The notes: generated by a model from the sequence alone, not told the origin. 64,000 nucleotides of DNA from Devosia enhydra (GCF_900119845.1 NZ_FPKU01000002.1:206055-270054), one strand, 5' to 3'; shown: positions 1-9,215, numbered from the stretch's first letter. Made by a program: numbers and translations.

Positions 1-198
1 GATTATTCGCCGGTGTTCGGAGATGGACGCGTTCCCATCGGCATGGGCGATGATCATGCCCGCTGCGACCGCCGCCTCCATGAAGGAGATGTGGATACTC
101 AGATGCGGGTCATCCCCGGCCTCGACATCAAACCGTTCGTTCCGGCTGATCGGCCGCTTTGAGAACATTTCGCCATCGACGTCAGTGTACTTGGCCAT
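1..198 (-). CDS. TerB-like protein, N-terminal part (runs off left edge)
   Basis: The minus strand reads an open frame of 66 codons from an ATG at 198 to the window edge, so the 3' part is missing. An AGGAGA ribosome binding site lies 8-10 bases upstream. After about 38 residues it has a helix of the type AAVAAGMIIAHADGNASISE. This matches the first helix and acidic turn (ADGxxSxxE) of TerB/DUF533-type tellurite-resistance-associated domains. The family's biochemical role is poorly known; metal binding at such acidic loops has been proposed. The family call rests on one motif and is tentative. That it is a real gene is better supported by the start site. Confidence 0.5.
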   Translation of the reverse strand, partial: MAKYTDVDGEMFSKRPISRNERFDVEAGDDPHLSIHISFMEAAVAAGMIIAHADGNASISEHRRII

Positions 199-721
199 CC
201 GCAGATTCTCCTCTCGATGCAGGAGAACCGGGAACCGGCGAATACCGGTCCTACAGCCAAGCCCTCCTGACTGTGAACCGACATCGCACCGACTTGCTGG
301 ACGGTGCCAGAGGGGCCCGGACACAACCTTGATTTGGGTGCGCGATCACGGGGCGACAAGTGTGGGCCGGCTCTATTTGCTTCAGATAGCCCGCTCATTC
401 GTCGATCACTCTCGCCAACCCCTTGACCACGTGCCACGGCGAAGACCGGAGACGCCCTTCTTGATGCATAAGGGTAATCTTGGCACATCGCGGCTCGGCA
501 GAGGCAATGCTGCACGAACAGTTCTTCCAACGGGCTGACTCTAGCTAATACCTATGCCATTCGAGGTGTGGCGGTTCGTCGGGTCGCTGGACCGCCGAAA
601 CCTACGGAATGCCGGGGTTTTCTTGCCACGTCCGGGTTGATCCCACCCAATCCCAGAGATTTCACTCGTTCTGTCGCGTTACAAGCGAGTACTTCGCAAT
701 CATTGCAAGCAGCTCGAGTTT
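199..721. other. intergenic stretch without a recognisable gene
   Basis: I see only overlapping low-quality open frames on both strands and no conserved motif. The first part holds the promoter and ribosome binding site of the leftward TerB-like gene. The last part precedes the decayed recombinase and may contain its scrambled 5' end. Confidence 0.5.
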
Positions 722-1250
722 GAGACCGGCAAGAGTGCCGACGCCCTCGACAGGCGCCCTCGCCTCGCCCAGGCGCTGGCAGAGGCCGGCAAGGCACGCT
801 GCCCGGTTGTCGTCGCCAGGCTCGACCGCCTGTCGCGCGACGTCGCCTTCAGCTCCGGACTGATGGCGCAGCGGGTCCCCCTTCATCGTTGCAGAACTTG
901 GCGCCGATGCTGACCCCTTCATGCTGCACCTTTATGCGGCGCTCGCCGAAAAGGAGCGTCGCCTGATCTCCGAGCGGACCAAGGCGGCGCTTGACGCCAG
1001 GAAGGCAACGGGCACCAGGCTGGGCAATCGCGTCAATCCGGCGGAGGCGGCCGCCCGCGGCAGGGCGGTATCGGTGGCCGAGGCCGATCGTTTCGCGACG
1101 TCAGTGATGCCGATCATTCAGCAGCTTCAGCTCGGGGGGATCACCAGCTATCGCGGCATTGCCACCGCCCTCGACAGCCGAGGCATTCGCACTGCCCGAG
1201 GTGGCACATGGCAGGTCTCCAACGTTCGCAACCTGATGGCGCGGGCTGTA
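722..1250 (+). pseudogene. serine recombinase/resolvase remnant
   Basis: Two frames together encode the middle and end of a resolvase-invertase recombinase. From 722 it reads ETGKSADALDRRP, then VVVARLDRLSRDV, the conserved catalytic-domain strand and helix. The frame then shifts inside a run of five C at about 872-876 and continues as [20 protein letters not shown] and [18 protein letters not shown], followed by the helix-turn-helix tail ([20 protein letters not shown]). Losing one C would restore the frame. The N-terminus with the catalytic serine is missing, so the gene is dead whether or not the C run is a read error. It marks an old site-specific integration or transposon event at this edge. 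Confidence 0.85.
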
Positions 1251-1508
1251 CCAACAAGCCTTTATAGAGGGGAACAACGCTGGGGGCGACGGTGTGTCCC
1301 AAATGTGCAATTTTCTGTACTCGCTTTGGGACCTGTAAGCAGCTCACTGCGGCGATCCAGGCATGGTCCAGAGGATCGCCCGTACGATCTCGAGCTTGTC
1401 GGCCCTGCGCGGTCGGCCGCCGGACGCGGCGCGAGATGTCCGGCTTGCCCCTCGCCTTTGGCCGCCGCCCTCTTGACCGCGTAACCGACAAGCGGCTTCC
1501 TATACACC

Positions 1509-1919
1509 ATGTCCGATGCTCGCCCTTGCTCCGACCCCGCTCGCCTGCACGCCTCGGGGCCGCACCGTTGGCGCGCAGTCCTGATGTCATTTGGCGTAGT
1601 CGCATTAATCGCGCTGCTGGCCATGATCCTGACTTGGCTGGGGATGGATATCCTGCTCGCGGAAGGCCACATATGGCTCGAAATCGGCATTACTTTAACA
1701 GGGTTGTGGATGGCATTGGCCGCGTTGACAACGGGTATGGGTGCACTGGATCTGGCTCGCCTGCCCGACCCGCTGCTCGAGATCGGTCCTGCGGGGCTGC
1801 GCGATCAGCTGCAGTCGCCGGACCTTGTCGCTTGGGCAGATCTCGAATGGCATCGGATCGCTGTAATGACGCCGTACGGTATGGTGGATCAGGTGCAGAT
1901 TCGGCTGAACCGTCCATAG
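1509..1919 (+). CDS. small membrane protein, STM3941-like
   Basis: The 136-residue product has two strongly hydrophobic segments at about residues 26-46 and 55-78. A soluble tail follows, with PLLEIGPAGLRD and VAWADLEW. The tail resembles the STM3941/PH-like small membrane proteins of Proteobacteria (PLLxIxxxGLxD, then xWxDIxx). Those are usually longer, so the C-terminus may be truncated; downstream sequence up to 2300 is degraded. The start at 1509 is uncertain; an ATG at 1584 just before the first membrane segment is an alternative. Function unknown. Confidence 0.5.
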   Translation: MSDARPCSDPARLHASGPHRWRAVLMSFGVVALIALLAMILTWLGMDILLAEGHIWLEIGITLTGLWMALAALTTGMGALDLARLPDPLLEIGPAGLRDQLQSPDLVAWADLEWHRIAVMTPYGMVDQVQIRLNRP

Positions 1920-2299
1920 CGCCTTAGGCGAGCTGCACGCACCGCGCAGTTGTTGAGCAGGGTGATGCCGATGAAAGCCTTTCGCGGCCAGCCCCTGTTC
2001 ATCGCACCCCTTGGCCCCGACGCCACCACCGACCGAATCGCTGATGCGATGGCGCATCACTAGGCCCCGTCGCAGTTTTTGAGCAACGCGCGCTCGTTGC
2101 CATGCGGATGCCGATGATGACGCCCCTCTCACGATTTCGGGGTGCCAATGCCCCGAGTTTCGAACGTGCCGAGGCCGTCACACGATGTGAACTCCACGGC
2201 GGTGCAGGAGTTGCTTGAGGCCGATATGGAGCGAGACTTCGCGGCATTGGGCGGTGAGGGAGCGTCGGCGTACGACCCCGCTAGCGGCCGGACGAAGCC
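1920..2299. other. degraded intergenic stretch
   Basis: Only short unconvincing frames are seen, for example 30 codons from the ATG at 1971 and a frame through 2090-2218. None matches a family I recognise. The stretch probably contains remains of the gene preceding it or of the mobile element to the left. Confidence 0.4.
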
Positions 2300-2704
2300 T
2301 CAACGCCACTGCAGGCTGAGGGCCCGCAGCAGATCCGTACGGCTGATCTGTCCCGCAAAGCGACCCTGTCGCATGACCGGGAAACGGCGATAGGGGCTGG
2401 CGATCATCACCTCACAGGCACTGACGAGGTCGAGTTCAGCGTCGAGCACATGCGGGTCCGGCGACATGTAGTCAGCCACCGTGCCGCCCCACTGCTTGTA
2501 GTAGGAGGCGCTCAGCGCCGCCTTGAGACAATCGCGCTTGGAGAGCACGCCAACGAGGTCGCCCTCGCCATCAAGCACGCAGGCCCCCGAAACACCAGCC
2601 TCGAGCAGGATCGAGACGGCCCGGACGATTTCGATCGTCGGAGCAAGGGTGACGAGATCGGTCTTCATCACGTCGCCGACGCGGGCGAGATCCGTCTGGG
2701 TCAT
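2300..2704 (-). CDS. two-CBS-domain protein
   Basis: The 134-residue product is almost entirely two CBS motifs. The first begins VGDVMKTDLVTLAP with GDLVGVLSKRDCLKA at its end. The second begins VADYMSPDPHVLDA and ends with FAGQISRTDLLRAL. Stand-alone CBS pairs bind adenine nucleotides and act as energy sensors on partner proteins. Its start overlaps the nqrM stop (ATGA), so it is the last gene of the nqr operon. A role in tuning the Na+ pump or stress-related processes is inference. Confidence 0.85.
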   Translation of the reverse strand: MTQTDLARVGDVMKTDLVTLAPTIEIVRAVSILLEAGVSGACVLDGEGDLVGVLSKRDCLKAALSASYYKQWGGTVADYMSPDPHVLDAELDLVSACEVMIASPYRRFPVMRQGRFAGQISRTDLLRALSLQWR

Positions 2705-2862
2705 GGCCGATCCTTCGCCCGGTCGGGACAGGCCGCACAGACACCCTGGCAGGCAATGCCGCCGCAGGAGCCCTTGAGGGCCGGACGGCCGAACAGCACC
2801 CCGAGTGCGAGGGCCAGCATGGCGAAGGCAACAAGGAGGATGGTGGCGAGGATTGTCGACAT
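2701..2862 (-). CDS. nqrM: NqrM, Na+-NQR maturation factor
   Basis: This is a 53-residue protein with one N-terminal transmembrane helix (about residues 3-25) and a short cysteine-rich tail. The tail begins LKGSCGG and has four cysteines in the pattern SCGGIACQGVCAAC. In Vibrio NqrM is needed to assemble functional Na+-NQR, probably by delivering iron to the Cys4 site between NqrD and NqrE. It lies eight bases after apbE, the usual nqr operon place. It was found by reading the gap between annotated-size genes and is easily missed because of its length. Confidence 0.9.
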   Translation of the reverse strand: MSTILATILLVAFAMLALALGVLFGRPALKGSCGGIACQGVCAACPDRAKDRP

Positions 2863-2870
2863 GTTATCTC

Positions 2871-3833
2871 CTATGAGCTGAGCGCCAGCCAGGCCGGGCT
2901 GGCCTGCGCAATCAATCCCTCTGCCGGGTCGCGCAGCAGGAAGAGCACGGCAAGGTCATCCGCATGGGCGCGGGCGAGGCCAGTTTCAGGGCCCATCACC
3001 ATCATGGCGGTCGCGAGGCCGTCGGCGGTCATGGCGGAACGGTGCGCGACACTGACTGAGGCCACTCGATTGAGCACGGGCTCGGCTGTTCCGGGGTCTA
3101 TCGTATGGCTGTAGCGTCGGCCGTCCACCTCGTAGACATTGACGGAATCCCCAGAGGTGGCGATTGCCAAGTCCGAAATGGGAAAGGAGCATGCCACGCC
3201 GCCACTCTGCGGATTGGCGATGCCGACGCGCCAGGCTGGACCATTGTTGACACCGCCGGCGAAAACTTCGCCGCCGATTTCGATGAACATGTCGCTATGG
3301 CCGAGCCGGCGGAGCCTTGCCGCGACGGCATCGACCGCATGACCCTTGGCGATGCCGCAAAGATCGAGTGACATGGCAGCATCGGCCTTGCCGACACGGT
3401 CCGCAATGCAGGTCAGCCCCTTGTAGTTGCCACCCCGCTCACCGTGCATTGGCCCGAATCCGTAACGGCCGACCAGTGGCCCGACTGTCGGATCGAACGC
3501 CCCATCGCTCCAGGCTGCCAGCCGCAGCGCTTCGGCCGTGACAGAGGCAAAGTCACGGTCGACGACGTGAGATCCGGCGGAGGCCCGGTTGAACCGGGAG
3601 AGCCCGCTGTCGGGGCGGAAAGGGCTCATCGCGGCATCGATGCCTGCCAGCGTCTCGGCGATGGCTTCGGGCACTTCTGCCCCGGTGCCGTGCGGCAGGA
3701 TCACGGACCAGCCCGTGCCAAATCCCCGGCCCGACAGCCGCACGGCCTCGCCTGCACCGGCCGAGGCAGGCAGCGCTGCGACCGTCGTCATGCCGGCGAG
3801 CCCAAGCAGGAGGTTGCGTCTGGTGATCGGCAT
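2871..3833 (-). CDS. apbE: FAD:protein FMN transferase (ApbE)
   Basis: The product (320 residues) starts MPITRRNLLLGLAG, a Tat/Sec-like signal, so it should act outside the cytoplasmic membrane. It uses FAD and Mg2+ to link FMN by a phosphoester bond to a Thr/Ser of target proteins, here NqrC. Family motifs are visible: CGIAKGHAVDAVAARL for FAD binding, IATSGDSVNVYEVDGRRYSH, then TIDPGTAEPV near the usual HxxDPxTG site. The ATG at 3833 is chosen because it lies two bases after the nqrF stop and begins the signal. A longer in-frame extension has no signal and overlaps nqrF. Confidence 0.93.
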   Translation of the reverse strand: MPITRRNLLLGLAGMTTVAALPASAGAGEAVRLSGRGFGTGWSVILPHGTGAEVPEAIAETLAGIDAAMSPFRPDSGLSRFNRASAGSHVVDRDFASVTAEALRLAAWSDGAFDPTVGPLVGRYGFGPMHGERGGNYKGLTCIADRVGKADAAMSLDLCGIAKGHAVDAVAARLRRLGHSDMFIEIGGEVFAGGVNNGPAWRVGIANPQSGGVACSFPISDLAIATSGDSVNVYEVDGRRYSHTIDPGTAEPVLNRVASVSVAHRSAMTADGLATAMMVMGPETGLARAHADDLAVLFLLRDPAEGLIAQASPAWLALSS

Positions 3834-3835
3834 GG

Positions 3836-5056
3836 TCAGATCCCGAAATCGTCGTTGAAGATAGCGTCCGCCTCGACCCCGCAATCGTCGAGCATAGCGC
3901 GCACCGCCTCGATCATCAGCGGCGGCCCGCAAAGGTAGTACTCGCAGGCTTCCGGTGCCGGATGGTCCCGAAGATAGGTGTTGTAGACGACGTCGTGAAT
4001 GAACCCCGTCGGGCCCTGCCATCCATCGCCACTCACCGGATCTGAGAGAGCCGGGGTCCAGCGGAAATTGCCATGGCGACGGGCGAGGTCGTCCAGTTCG
4101 TCACGATAGAAGAGCTCAGCTTGAGAGCGGGCACCATACCAGAAGCTGATCGTCCGGTTAGTGGCGAGGCGTTCGAGCTGGTCGAAAATGATGGCGCGCA
4201 GTGGCGCCATGCCGACACCGCCCCCGATGAAGATCATTTCCCGGTCGGTAGCTTGTGCGCCGAAATGGCCATACGGCCCGGACAGCGTGACGGTGTCGCC
4301 AGGCTTGCGGGCAAAGAGCCATGACGAAACAACACCGGGAGGCGCGTGCGCTACGGCCGGGGGCGGGGTTGCAAGGCGGATGTTGAGGACGATCAGCCCT
4401 GAGTCCTGCGGGCGACTGGCAATGGAATAGGCCCGGGAAATCGGCGCCGTGCTGCGCGCAACTAACCGATCCAGTCCCATTGCCGCCCATTGCTGGCGAT
4501 GGCCTTCAGGAACGTCGATCTGGGAAAGGGCCAGTTCGTAGGCTGGTGCGGCAACCTGGACGAAGCCACCAGCCCTGAAAGGAAACGCTTGTCCCTCGGG
4601 CAGCTCAAATACGATCTCGCGTATGAGCGGCGTCAGTGCGCTGACCGAGACGACACGGCATTCGATACTCTCGATGTCCATCATCGCTTCGTCGACGGTG
4701 ACCGAGACATCGTTGCGCACCACGACCTGGCAGGCGAGGCGCGCCCCTGAGTTGAGATCGGCCACGCTTAGCCTTGCTCGCTCTGTGGGCAGCGCCGCTC
4801 CAGCGCCCGTCACACCTTCGACCCGACACAGGCCGCAGGTGCCCGCGCCGGCACAGGCCGATGGGATCGCGACGCCGTTTTCATTGAGGATGTCGAGCAG
4901 TTTTAGATTAGCCGAACCGGCGATTGACGTCTTGCCGTTGACGGTGATCGTTACCGGCCGGGAGGGCAGGAGCAGATCTTTGGCGCCATGGAGCAGCACG
5001 GCCAGGAGTACCAGGAGCAGGCAGATGAAGAGGAGCCCAAGGCCGACATCGATCAT
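3836..5056 (-). CDS. nqrF: Na+-NQR subunit F, NADH-oxidising flavoprotein
   Basis: NqrF takes hydride from NADH on FAD and passes electrons through a [2Fe-2S] cluster into the complex. The 406 residues match the family length. There is one N-terminal membrane helix (residues 4-24), then a ferredoxin domain with cluster cysteines 68, 74, 77 and 109 (CX5CX2C...C). A ferredoxin-reductase module follows, with the FAD motif RAYSIASRP, the NAD motif [12 protein letters not shown] and the C-terminal YLCGPPLMI. The start overlaps the nqrE stop. Confidence 0.97.
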   Translation of the reverse strand: MIDVGLGLLFICLLLVLLAVLLHGAKDLLLPSRPVTITVNGKTSIAGSANLKLLDILNENGVAIPSACAGAGTCGLCRVEGVTGAGAALPTERARLSVADLNSGARLACQVVVRNDVSVTVDEAMMDIESIECRVVSVSALTPLIREIVFELPEGQAFPFRAGGFVQVAAPAYELALSQIDVPEGHRQQWAAMGLDRLVARSTAPISRAYSIASRPQDSGLIVLNIRLATPPPAVAHAPPGVVSSWLFARKPGDTVTLSGPYGHFGAQATDREMIFIGGGVGMAPLRAIIFDQLERLATNRTISFWYGARSQAELFYRDELDDLARRHGNFRWTPALSDPVSGDGWQGPTGFIHDVVYNTYLRDHPAPEACEYYLCGPPLMIEAVRAMLDDCGVEADAIFNDDFGI

Positions 5057-5655
5057 ATCGCCCGCACCCCGGCAAAGGCGGAAAACCCCATGGCGATGAG
5101 GCCGGTCACGATGAAGGCCATGCCCAGCCCCTCGAGTCCTCGCGGTACGTCTGCATACCGCAGCCTCTCGCGCAGGGCAGCCAGGGTGACGATGGCAAGG
5201 GCCCAGCCGATGCCGCTCCCAAGGCCGAACACGGCACTTTCGGCAAGGTCGTACTGGCGTTCCACCATGAACAGGCTGCCCCCGATGATGGCGCAGTTGA
5301 TGGCAAGGAGGGGCAGGTAGATGCCGAGCCCACGGTGGAGCGCGGGAAAGTAGCGGTCGAGCAGCATTTCGAGCAGTTGCACCAGCGCAGCGACGATGCC
5401 GATGAAGGTGATGAGCCGCATGAAGCGGAGGTCAGTTCCCGGCAGGCCGAGCCAGCCCAGCGCATCCGCACGGAGCAGGTGTGCATAAAGCAGATGGTTG
5501 AGCGGAACGCTGATGCCCTGCACGATGATGAGCGCAATACCCACCCCGATTGCCGTCTCGATCCGTCGCGACACGGCCAGATAGGTGCACATCCCGAGAA
5601 AGAAGGAGAGGGCGAGGTTTTCCTCGAAGATGGACCGTTGGAAGAGTTCGATCAT
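5053..5655 (-). CDS. nqrE: Na+-NQR subunit E
   Basis: This is a 200-residue membrane subunit with six predicted helices. The two family cysteines that help hold the intramembrane iron centre shared with NqrD are present, in [13 protein letters not shown] near the N-terminus and [11 protein letters not shown] in the middle. The C-terminal half ([20 protein letters not shown], then [12 protein letters not shown]) is typical. It overlaps both nqrD and nqrF by ATGA, indicating tight translational coupling. Confidence 0.96.
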   Translation of the reverse strand: MIELFQRSIFEENLALSFFLGMCTYLAVSRRIETAIGVGIALIIVQGISVPLNHLLYAHLLRADALGWLGLPGTDLRFMRLITFIGIVAALVQLLEMLLDRYFPALHRGLGIYLPLLAINCAIIGGSLFMVERQYDLAESAVFGLGSGIGWALAIVTLAALRERLRYADVPRGLEGLGMAFIVTGLIAMGFSAFAGVRAI

Positions 5656-6314
5656 GGCTGCACCTGCCGCTGCTGCGGAAGTGGAGCGAACTCGCGGGCT
5701 TCCTGCTGGCCGGGTCGCAGGCTGCGAATTGCCCAGACCAGCAGCCCCAGGATGATGAAGGCGCTGGGCGCTAGAAGCATGAGCCGCATCGGCTCATACC
5801 AGCCGCCATCGGCGACCAGCGGCAGCACCGGACGCGCCAGTAGTGTGCCCGATCCGAAGAGTTCGCGGATGCTGGCCACCACGAGCAGCACCAGGGCATA
5901 GCCTGCGCCGTTGCCGAGCGCATCGAGCATGGATGGCACGGGTCGGTTCTGGAGGGCAAAGGCCTCGGTACGTCCCAGCACGATGCAGTTGGTGGCAATC
6001 AGCGAGACGAAGACCGACAGGCGCTGGCTCATCTCATAGGCGAAGGCCTGCAGCAACTGATCTGCGACGACCACCAGCGATGCTATGATGGTGATCTGCA
6101 CGATAAGCCGGATCGCGCTCGGGACGTGATGTCGGATCAGTGAGATGATCCCCGCAGCCAGCGTCAGCACAACGATGAGTGCCAGCGACAGGGTGAGCGC
6201 AGTGGCAACTGAGGTGGTCACGGCAAGGGCCGAGCAAATGCCCAGGATGTGGACGGTGACCGGGTTCTTGTCGACCAGCGGGTCCGTTACGGTCCGGAGA
6301 TGTTCAAACATCAT
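5652..6314 (-). CDS. nqrD: Na+-NQR subunit D
   Basis: This is a 220-residue membrane subunit homologous to NqrE with inverted topology. The iron-site cysteines lie in [13 protein letters not shown] and [16 protein letters not shown]. The later motif [19 protein letters not shown], then [10 protein letters not shown], is diagnostic. It starts inside the last codons of nqrC and ends inside the nqrE start. No unusual features. Confidence 0.96.
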   Translation of the reverse strand: MMFEHLRTVTDPLVDKNPVTVHILGICSALAVTTSVATALTLSLALIVVLTLAAGIISLIRHHVPSAIRLIVQITIIASLVVVADQLLQAFAYEMSQRLSVFVSLIATNCIVLGRTEAFALQNRPVPSMLDALGNGAGYALVLLVVASIRELFGSGTLLARPVLPLVADGGWYEPMRLMLLAPSAFIILGLLVWAIRSLRPGQQEAREFAPLPQQRQVQP

Positions 6315-7111
6315 TGGTCCTCGAGCCGCAGCCTATCGAGCCATGGGCCGAAGCCGTTCGGTCCAAGCCAGAAGTGGATCATGTCCGTCACCGCGTAGCC
6401 GGTCACAGACGCCCCCGAGATGCCATCGACCTCCGTTTCGTCCCCGGCCGATGATCCGCGCACCACCTCGATGACGATTTCGCCGTCGCGGGACACCGAT
6501 TTGCCTGCCCATTGCGCCTGCCACGCCGGTTCGGCAATGCGGGCGCCGAGGCCGGGCGTCTCGCCCTGCTCGTAGACGGTGAAGGCGGCGACGGTGGCAA
6601 GGTCCGCTTCGAGTGCCAGATAGGCCCTGATGGTCGACTGATAGCCATTGCCGTAGACCGGCAGGACAACGAGGGCGCGCTCGCCTTCGCTCCTGACGAC
6701 ATATGCTTGGGCGAAGTTCTCGCGCCGGCCTATGCCAGCCAGATCCTCGGCTCGCGCCAGCGCCGTGCTGGTTGACGGGTCCGCTGCTACCGCAGCCTGG
6801 TCAAAGCCGGACGGGTCGAGGTCTTCGGCTATGCGACCCTGGTCGAGATCGATGATCACCGCCTCGACGGCGTCGGCCCCCGCCTGCGCAAGTATCGCGC
6901 CAATGCCCGGCAGCCCCGCCAGCATCGCGCTCATGCGCCCCTGTCTATCGGCCTCCACGTTGACGGCGATCAGCGGGCGCAGCAGCACCGAGGTGGTGGA
7001 GATGCAAAGCCCGCAGACGACGGCGACGATGAGGGCGATCCCGACGGTCTTGGTCCGGTCTGAATTGGGGCGCGCAAGGAAGCGCCGCCACGGGTTTCGT
7101 AGCTCAGCCAT
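6311..7111 (-). CDS. nqrC: Na+-NQR subunit C, covalent FMN carrier
   Basis: The 266-residue product has one N-terminal membrane helix (about 22-42) and a periplasmic FMN-binding domain. NqrC carries FMN attached by ApbE to the last residue of the motif Dxx(S/T)GA(T/S). Here the motif is DGISGAS at 229-235, so the attachment residue would be Ser235 instead of the usual threonine. Thr237 is two residues later. The C-terminal IHFWLGPNGFGPWLDRL matches Vibrio NqrC closely. The ATG at 7111 fits the helix start and overlaps the nqrB stop by 8 bases; upstream in-frame starts lie within nqrB. Confidence 0.94.
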   Translation of the reverse strand: MAELRNPWRRFLARPNSDRTKTVGIALIVAVVCGLCISTTSVLLRPLIAVNVEADRQGRMSAMLAGLPGIGAILAQAGADAVEAVIIDLDQGRIAEDLDPSGFDQAAVAADPSTSTALARAEDLAGIGRRENFAQAYVVRSEGERALVVLPVYGNGYQSTIRAYLALEADLATVAAFTVYEQGETPGLGARIAEPAWQAQWAGKSVSRDGEIVIEVVRGSSAGDETEVDGISGASVTGYAVTDMIHFWLGPNGFGPWLDRLRLEDQ

Positions 7112-7901
7112 GGCGCCTCGCTCTCTGCGCAGCGTTGAGTGCCATGACCGTCTGGTCGAGCAGGGGTGCAAAGATCGCTGCCATCAGCGTCGCAAAGACG
7201 AGTGCACCCAGCGCCGGACCAGCGCCGAAAAACATCACGACGAGCAGTCCGAAAAGCAGCCCATGTCCGATGCGGCCCCAGTTCGTGGCGGCCGAGGCCA
7301 CGGGGTCGGCAACGAGCACCAGCAGCACGAGCCAGAAGATCCCCTCGCCGGGTAGAGCCACAAGCGCCTCCTGGTTCCACAGCCCGCCCAGTCCCATGAC
7401 CATCCCGACGGCCCCCGGCAGGATGCGCCAGTTTGCATGACCCGATCCGACGAGCAGCAGCAGCGCCGGTACCATCGTCCAGAGCGGCAGGGCGATCCCG
7501 GCGCGATAGCCTTCGGTCGGAAACGAGAACATCAGGAAGGCGAGAGTCACCACCGCAGGGTGCAGAATGTTGCGGCCATGTCCCCCAAATACGAGAAGCC
7601 CGATAACGATGCCGAACGTACCGCCGAGCACCAGGTGCCAGACCGGCGCCGACGCGGGAACAAGAAGCGCGATCAGGAGCGCCATGACGAGACCCTCGAG
7701 TCCGAACTTCTGGCCGCGCCCTCGGGCGAACACCACCTGCCAGACCAGCGCCACAGCGCCAAGGACTGTGAAAGGGCCGATGATGGCCGGGCCTTCGCTG
7801 ATTAGCCGGTAGATGAGTGGCAGGAGGAGCCCGGCAAATACCGGCAATTGCCCGCGCATCAGCGGATGCAGCAAGAATTGAACGAGACGCGGACCGATCA
7901 T
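7104..7901 (-). CDS. nqrB: short NqrB-like subunit lacking the covalent FMN site
   Basis: Position in the operon and several motifs identify NqrB: LVFGGHGRNILHPAVVTLAF, LVADPVASAATNWGRIGHG and the C-terminal LMAAIFAPLLDQTVMAL. It has only 265 residues against about 400-415 in well-studied enzymes. By eye, the first ~110 residues of normal NqrB are missing. The segment after FSFPTEG that normally carries SGAT, whose threonine is flavinylated, is also missing. Start and stop overlap nqrA and nqrC, so the missing parts are not encoded next to it. Membrane helices and the NqrB/RnfD core remain. It may be a minimal variant or a functionally altered pump. Confidence 0.85.
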   Translation of the reverse strand: MIGPRLVQFLLHPLMRGQLPVFAGLLLPLIYRLISEGPAIIGPFTVLGAVALVWQVVFARGRGQKFGLEGLVMALLIALLVPASAPVWHLVLGGTFGIVIGLLVFGGHGRNILHPAVVTLAFLMFSFPTEGYRAGIALPLWTMVPALLLLVGSGHANWRILPGAVGMVMGLGGLWNQEALVALPGEGIFWLVLLVLVADPVASAATNWGRIGHGLLFGLLVVMFFGAGPALGALVFATLMAAIFAPLLDQTVMALNAAQRARRHG

Positions 7902-9142
7902 CGTTCTGCCTCCAGATGATCGAGCACCTGGCGCAGCATGCGACCATAATCGCCGCCACGACAATCGACATGGCCGAGAAGCGCGAGGTCGTCCTCGGCC
8001 AATTCGAGGGCCCCTAGGCGGCGTGCCGTCTCGACGTCTCCAACACTGATGGCGCGCAGGAACGGAATGGCCAGGACTCCGGGAGGCGCGGCCCGTTCAT
8101 GCAGCGCATTCGGCACGATCGCGTAGTTGCCGCGCATCAGCCAGTCGGCCGCTCTGGTCGTAAGTCCGCGCCGTTCCGGTACAGGTGCGTGGCGCAGGAC
8201 GGAAACCTGCACGTCGCCGCGTGCCAGATACCGCCCGATCCGACCATCGATGGGCGAACCCGACATCAATCGGACAGCGGCGGCAGGCAATACGCTGCGG
8301 GTCAGTTCGTGTATGTCGGCTCCCGGGACCGTTTCGACTAGCATGGGCTGGTTGATCCCGTCGCCAGCAACGCCGACGATCCGGCGGGTCCAGATCGTGC
8401 CCTTCGCCAGCAGGTGGCCAAGCGCGATGACGTCCTGATACCCGATATGCCAGACCTGGCCGCGGGCTCCCACCGGATGGAGATAATGAATGTGCGTGCC
8501 GACAAGCCCGGCCGGATGGGCGCCCGAGAATGCTGCTGCCGTTACGCCCTCGGGCGTGGGAAGGCTGGCACCCGCCGCATGGCAGAGATAGGTCCGGCCG
8601 GTGCTGAGGTGCCGCAGCGCCGATGCCCCCCGGTCGAACCACTCGCGGCGCGGCGCGATAACTGCTGCCGGATCAGGCGCCAGAGGTCGGGTATCGATTG
8701 CGGTGATGAAGAGCGCATCCGGCTTCTGATCCGATCGCGGCACGTTTTCGAAGGGTCGGGTACGTAGGCTGGGCCAGATTCCGGCCTCAATCATCAGCGC
8801 CACAAGGCTGGGGCGGTCAAGTGGATCGGGAATATTAAAGCGCCTTTTGGCATCGTCTTCCATTGCCAAGACCAAGCGATCTACGCCCCGACGAGCGCCG
8901 CGAACAATTTGCCGGACGATGCCCCCGACCGGTGCCACAATGCGTATCTCGGGGCGTATTCTGTCCGTAATCAGCAGGTCGCCGGCGGCGACGCTGGTGC
9001 CCTCGGTGATGTGCAACGCCGGCCGCAGGCGTGGCACGTCACCGCCCTGTATTCCGCAGGTGCTTATGGCGATGCGGGTTTCTTGCCCGTAATGGGCGAA
9101 GTCAAACCAGTAGTTCAACCTGCCCGCAATCCTGATCTTCAT
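7898..9142 (-). CDS. nqrA: Na+-NQR subunit A
   Basis: This is the first gene of the operon and encodes the cytoplasmic subunit associated with ubiquinone binding. It has 414 residues, slightly shorter than the usual ~446. Typical motifs are HPAGLVGTHIHYLHPVG, VWHIGYQDVIALG and the early PALHITEGTSVAAGDLL biotinyl-like fold. A 160-base divergent promoter region separates it from the rightward cytochrome gene. That region contains an FNR/FixK-like box centred about 66 bases upstream of the ATG. Confidence 0.95.
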   Translation of the reverse strand: MKIRIAGRLNYWFDFAHYGQETRIAISTCGIQGGDVPRLRPALHITEGTSVAAGDLLITDRIRPEIRIVAPVGGIVRQIVRGARRGVDRLVLAMEDDAKRRFNIPDPLDRPSLVALMIEAGIWPSLRTRPFENVPRSDQKPDALFITAIDTRPLAPDPAAVIAPRREWFDRGASALRHLSTGRTYLCHAAGASLPTPEGVTAAAFSGAHPAGLVGTHIHYLHPVGARGQVWHIGYQDVIALGHLLAKGTIWTRRIVGVAGDGINQPMLVETVPGADIHELTRSVLPAAAVRLMSGSPIDGRIGRYLARGDVQVSVLRHAPVPERRGLTTRAADWLMRGNYAIVPNALHERAAPPGVLAIPFLRAISVGDVETARRLGALELAEDDLALLGHVDCRGGDYGRMLRQVLDHLEAER

Positions 9143-9201
9143 GCCGCTCCCGATTCGGTCTGGACGCCACGACCATATTGATCAGAATGAAATCCTGCAT
9201 A

Positions 9202-9215
9202 TTGACCGAGGTCAA
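9202..9215. promoter_or_regulatory. FNR/FixK-type box (nqrA / cytochrome promoter region)
   Basis: TTGACCGAGGTCAA has the perfect inverted arms TTGAC and GTCAA around CGAG and fits the TTGAY-N4-RTCAA pattern of the FNR/FixK/Dnr family. It lies between the divergent nqrA and cytochrome c genes, so it could serve either. Taken with four more boxes to the right, it suggests control by oxygen or NO. Confidence 0.7.

Noticed and set aside
23-538. Long open frames on both strands at the left edge
   Set aside because: They overlap the TerB-like gene in other frames, have low-complexity composition typical of GC-rich shadows, and show no motifs.
1344-1480. Minus-strand reading ending [20 protein letters not shown] as a possible protein fragment
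   Set aside because: It is short, has no start, and does not match a family I can name with confidence.
3834-4022. Longer ApbE start inside nqrF
   Set aside because: The extension has no signal peptide and overlaps nqrF in another frame. ATG 3833 begins a proper signal two bases after the nqrF stop.
2300-9142. Reading the operon as Rnf rather than Nqr
   Set aside because: It has NqrA and NqrF with FAD/NADH modules, NqrM, and no RnfB/RnfC ferredoxin-type subunits.
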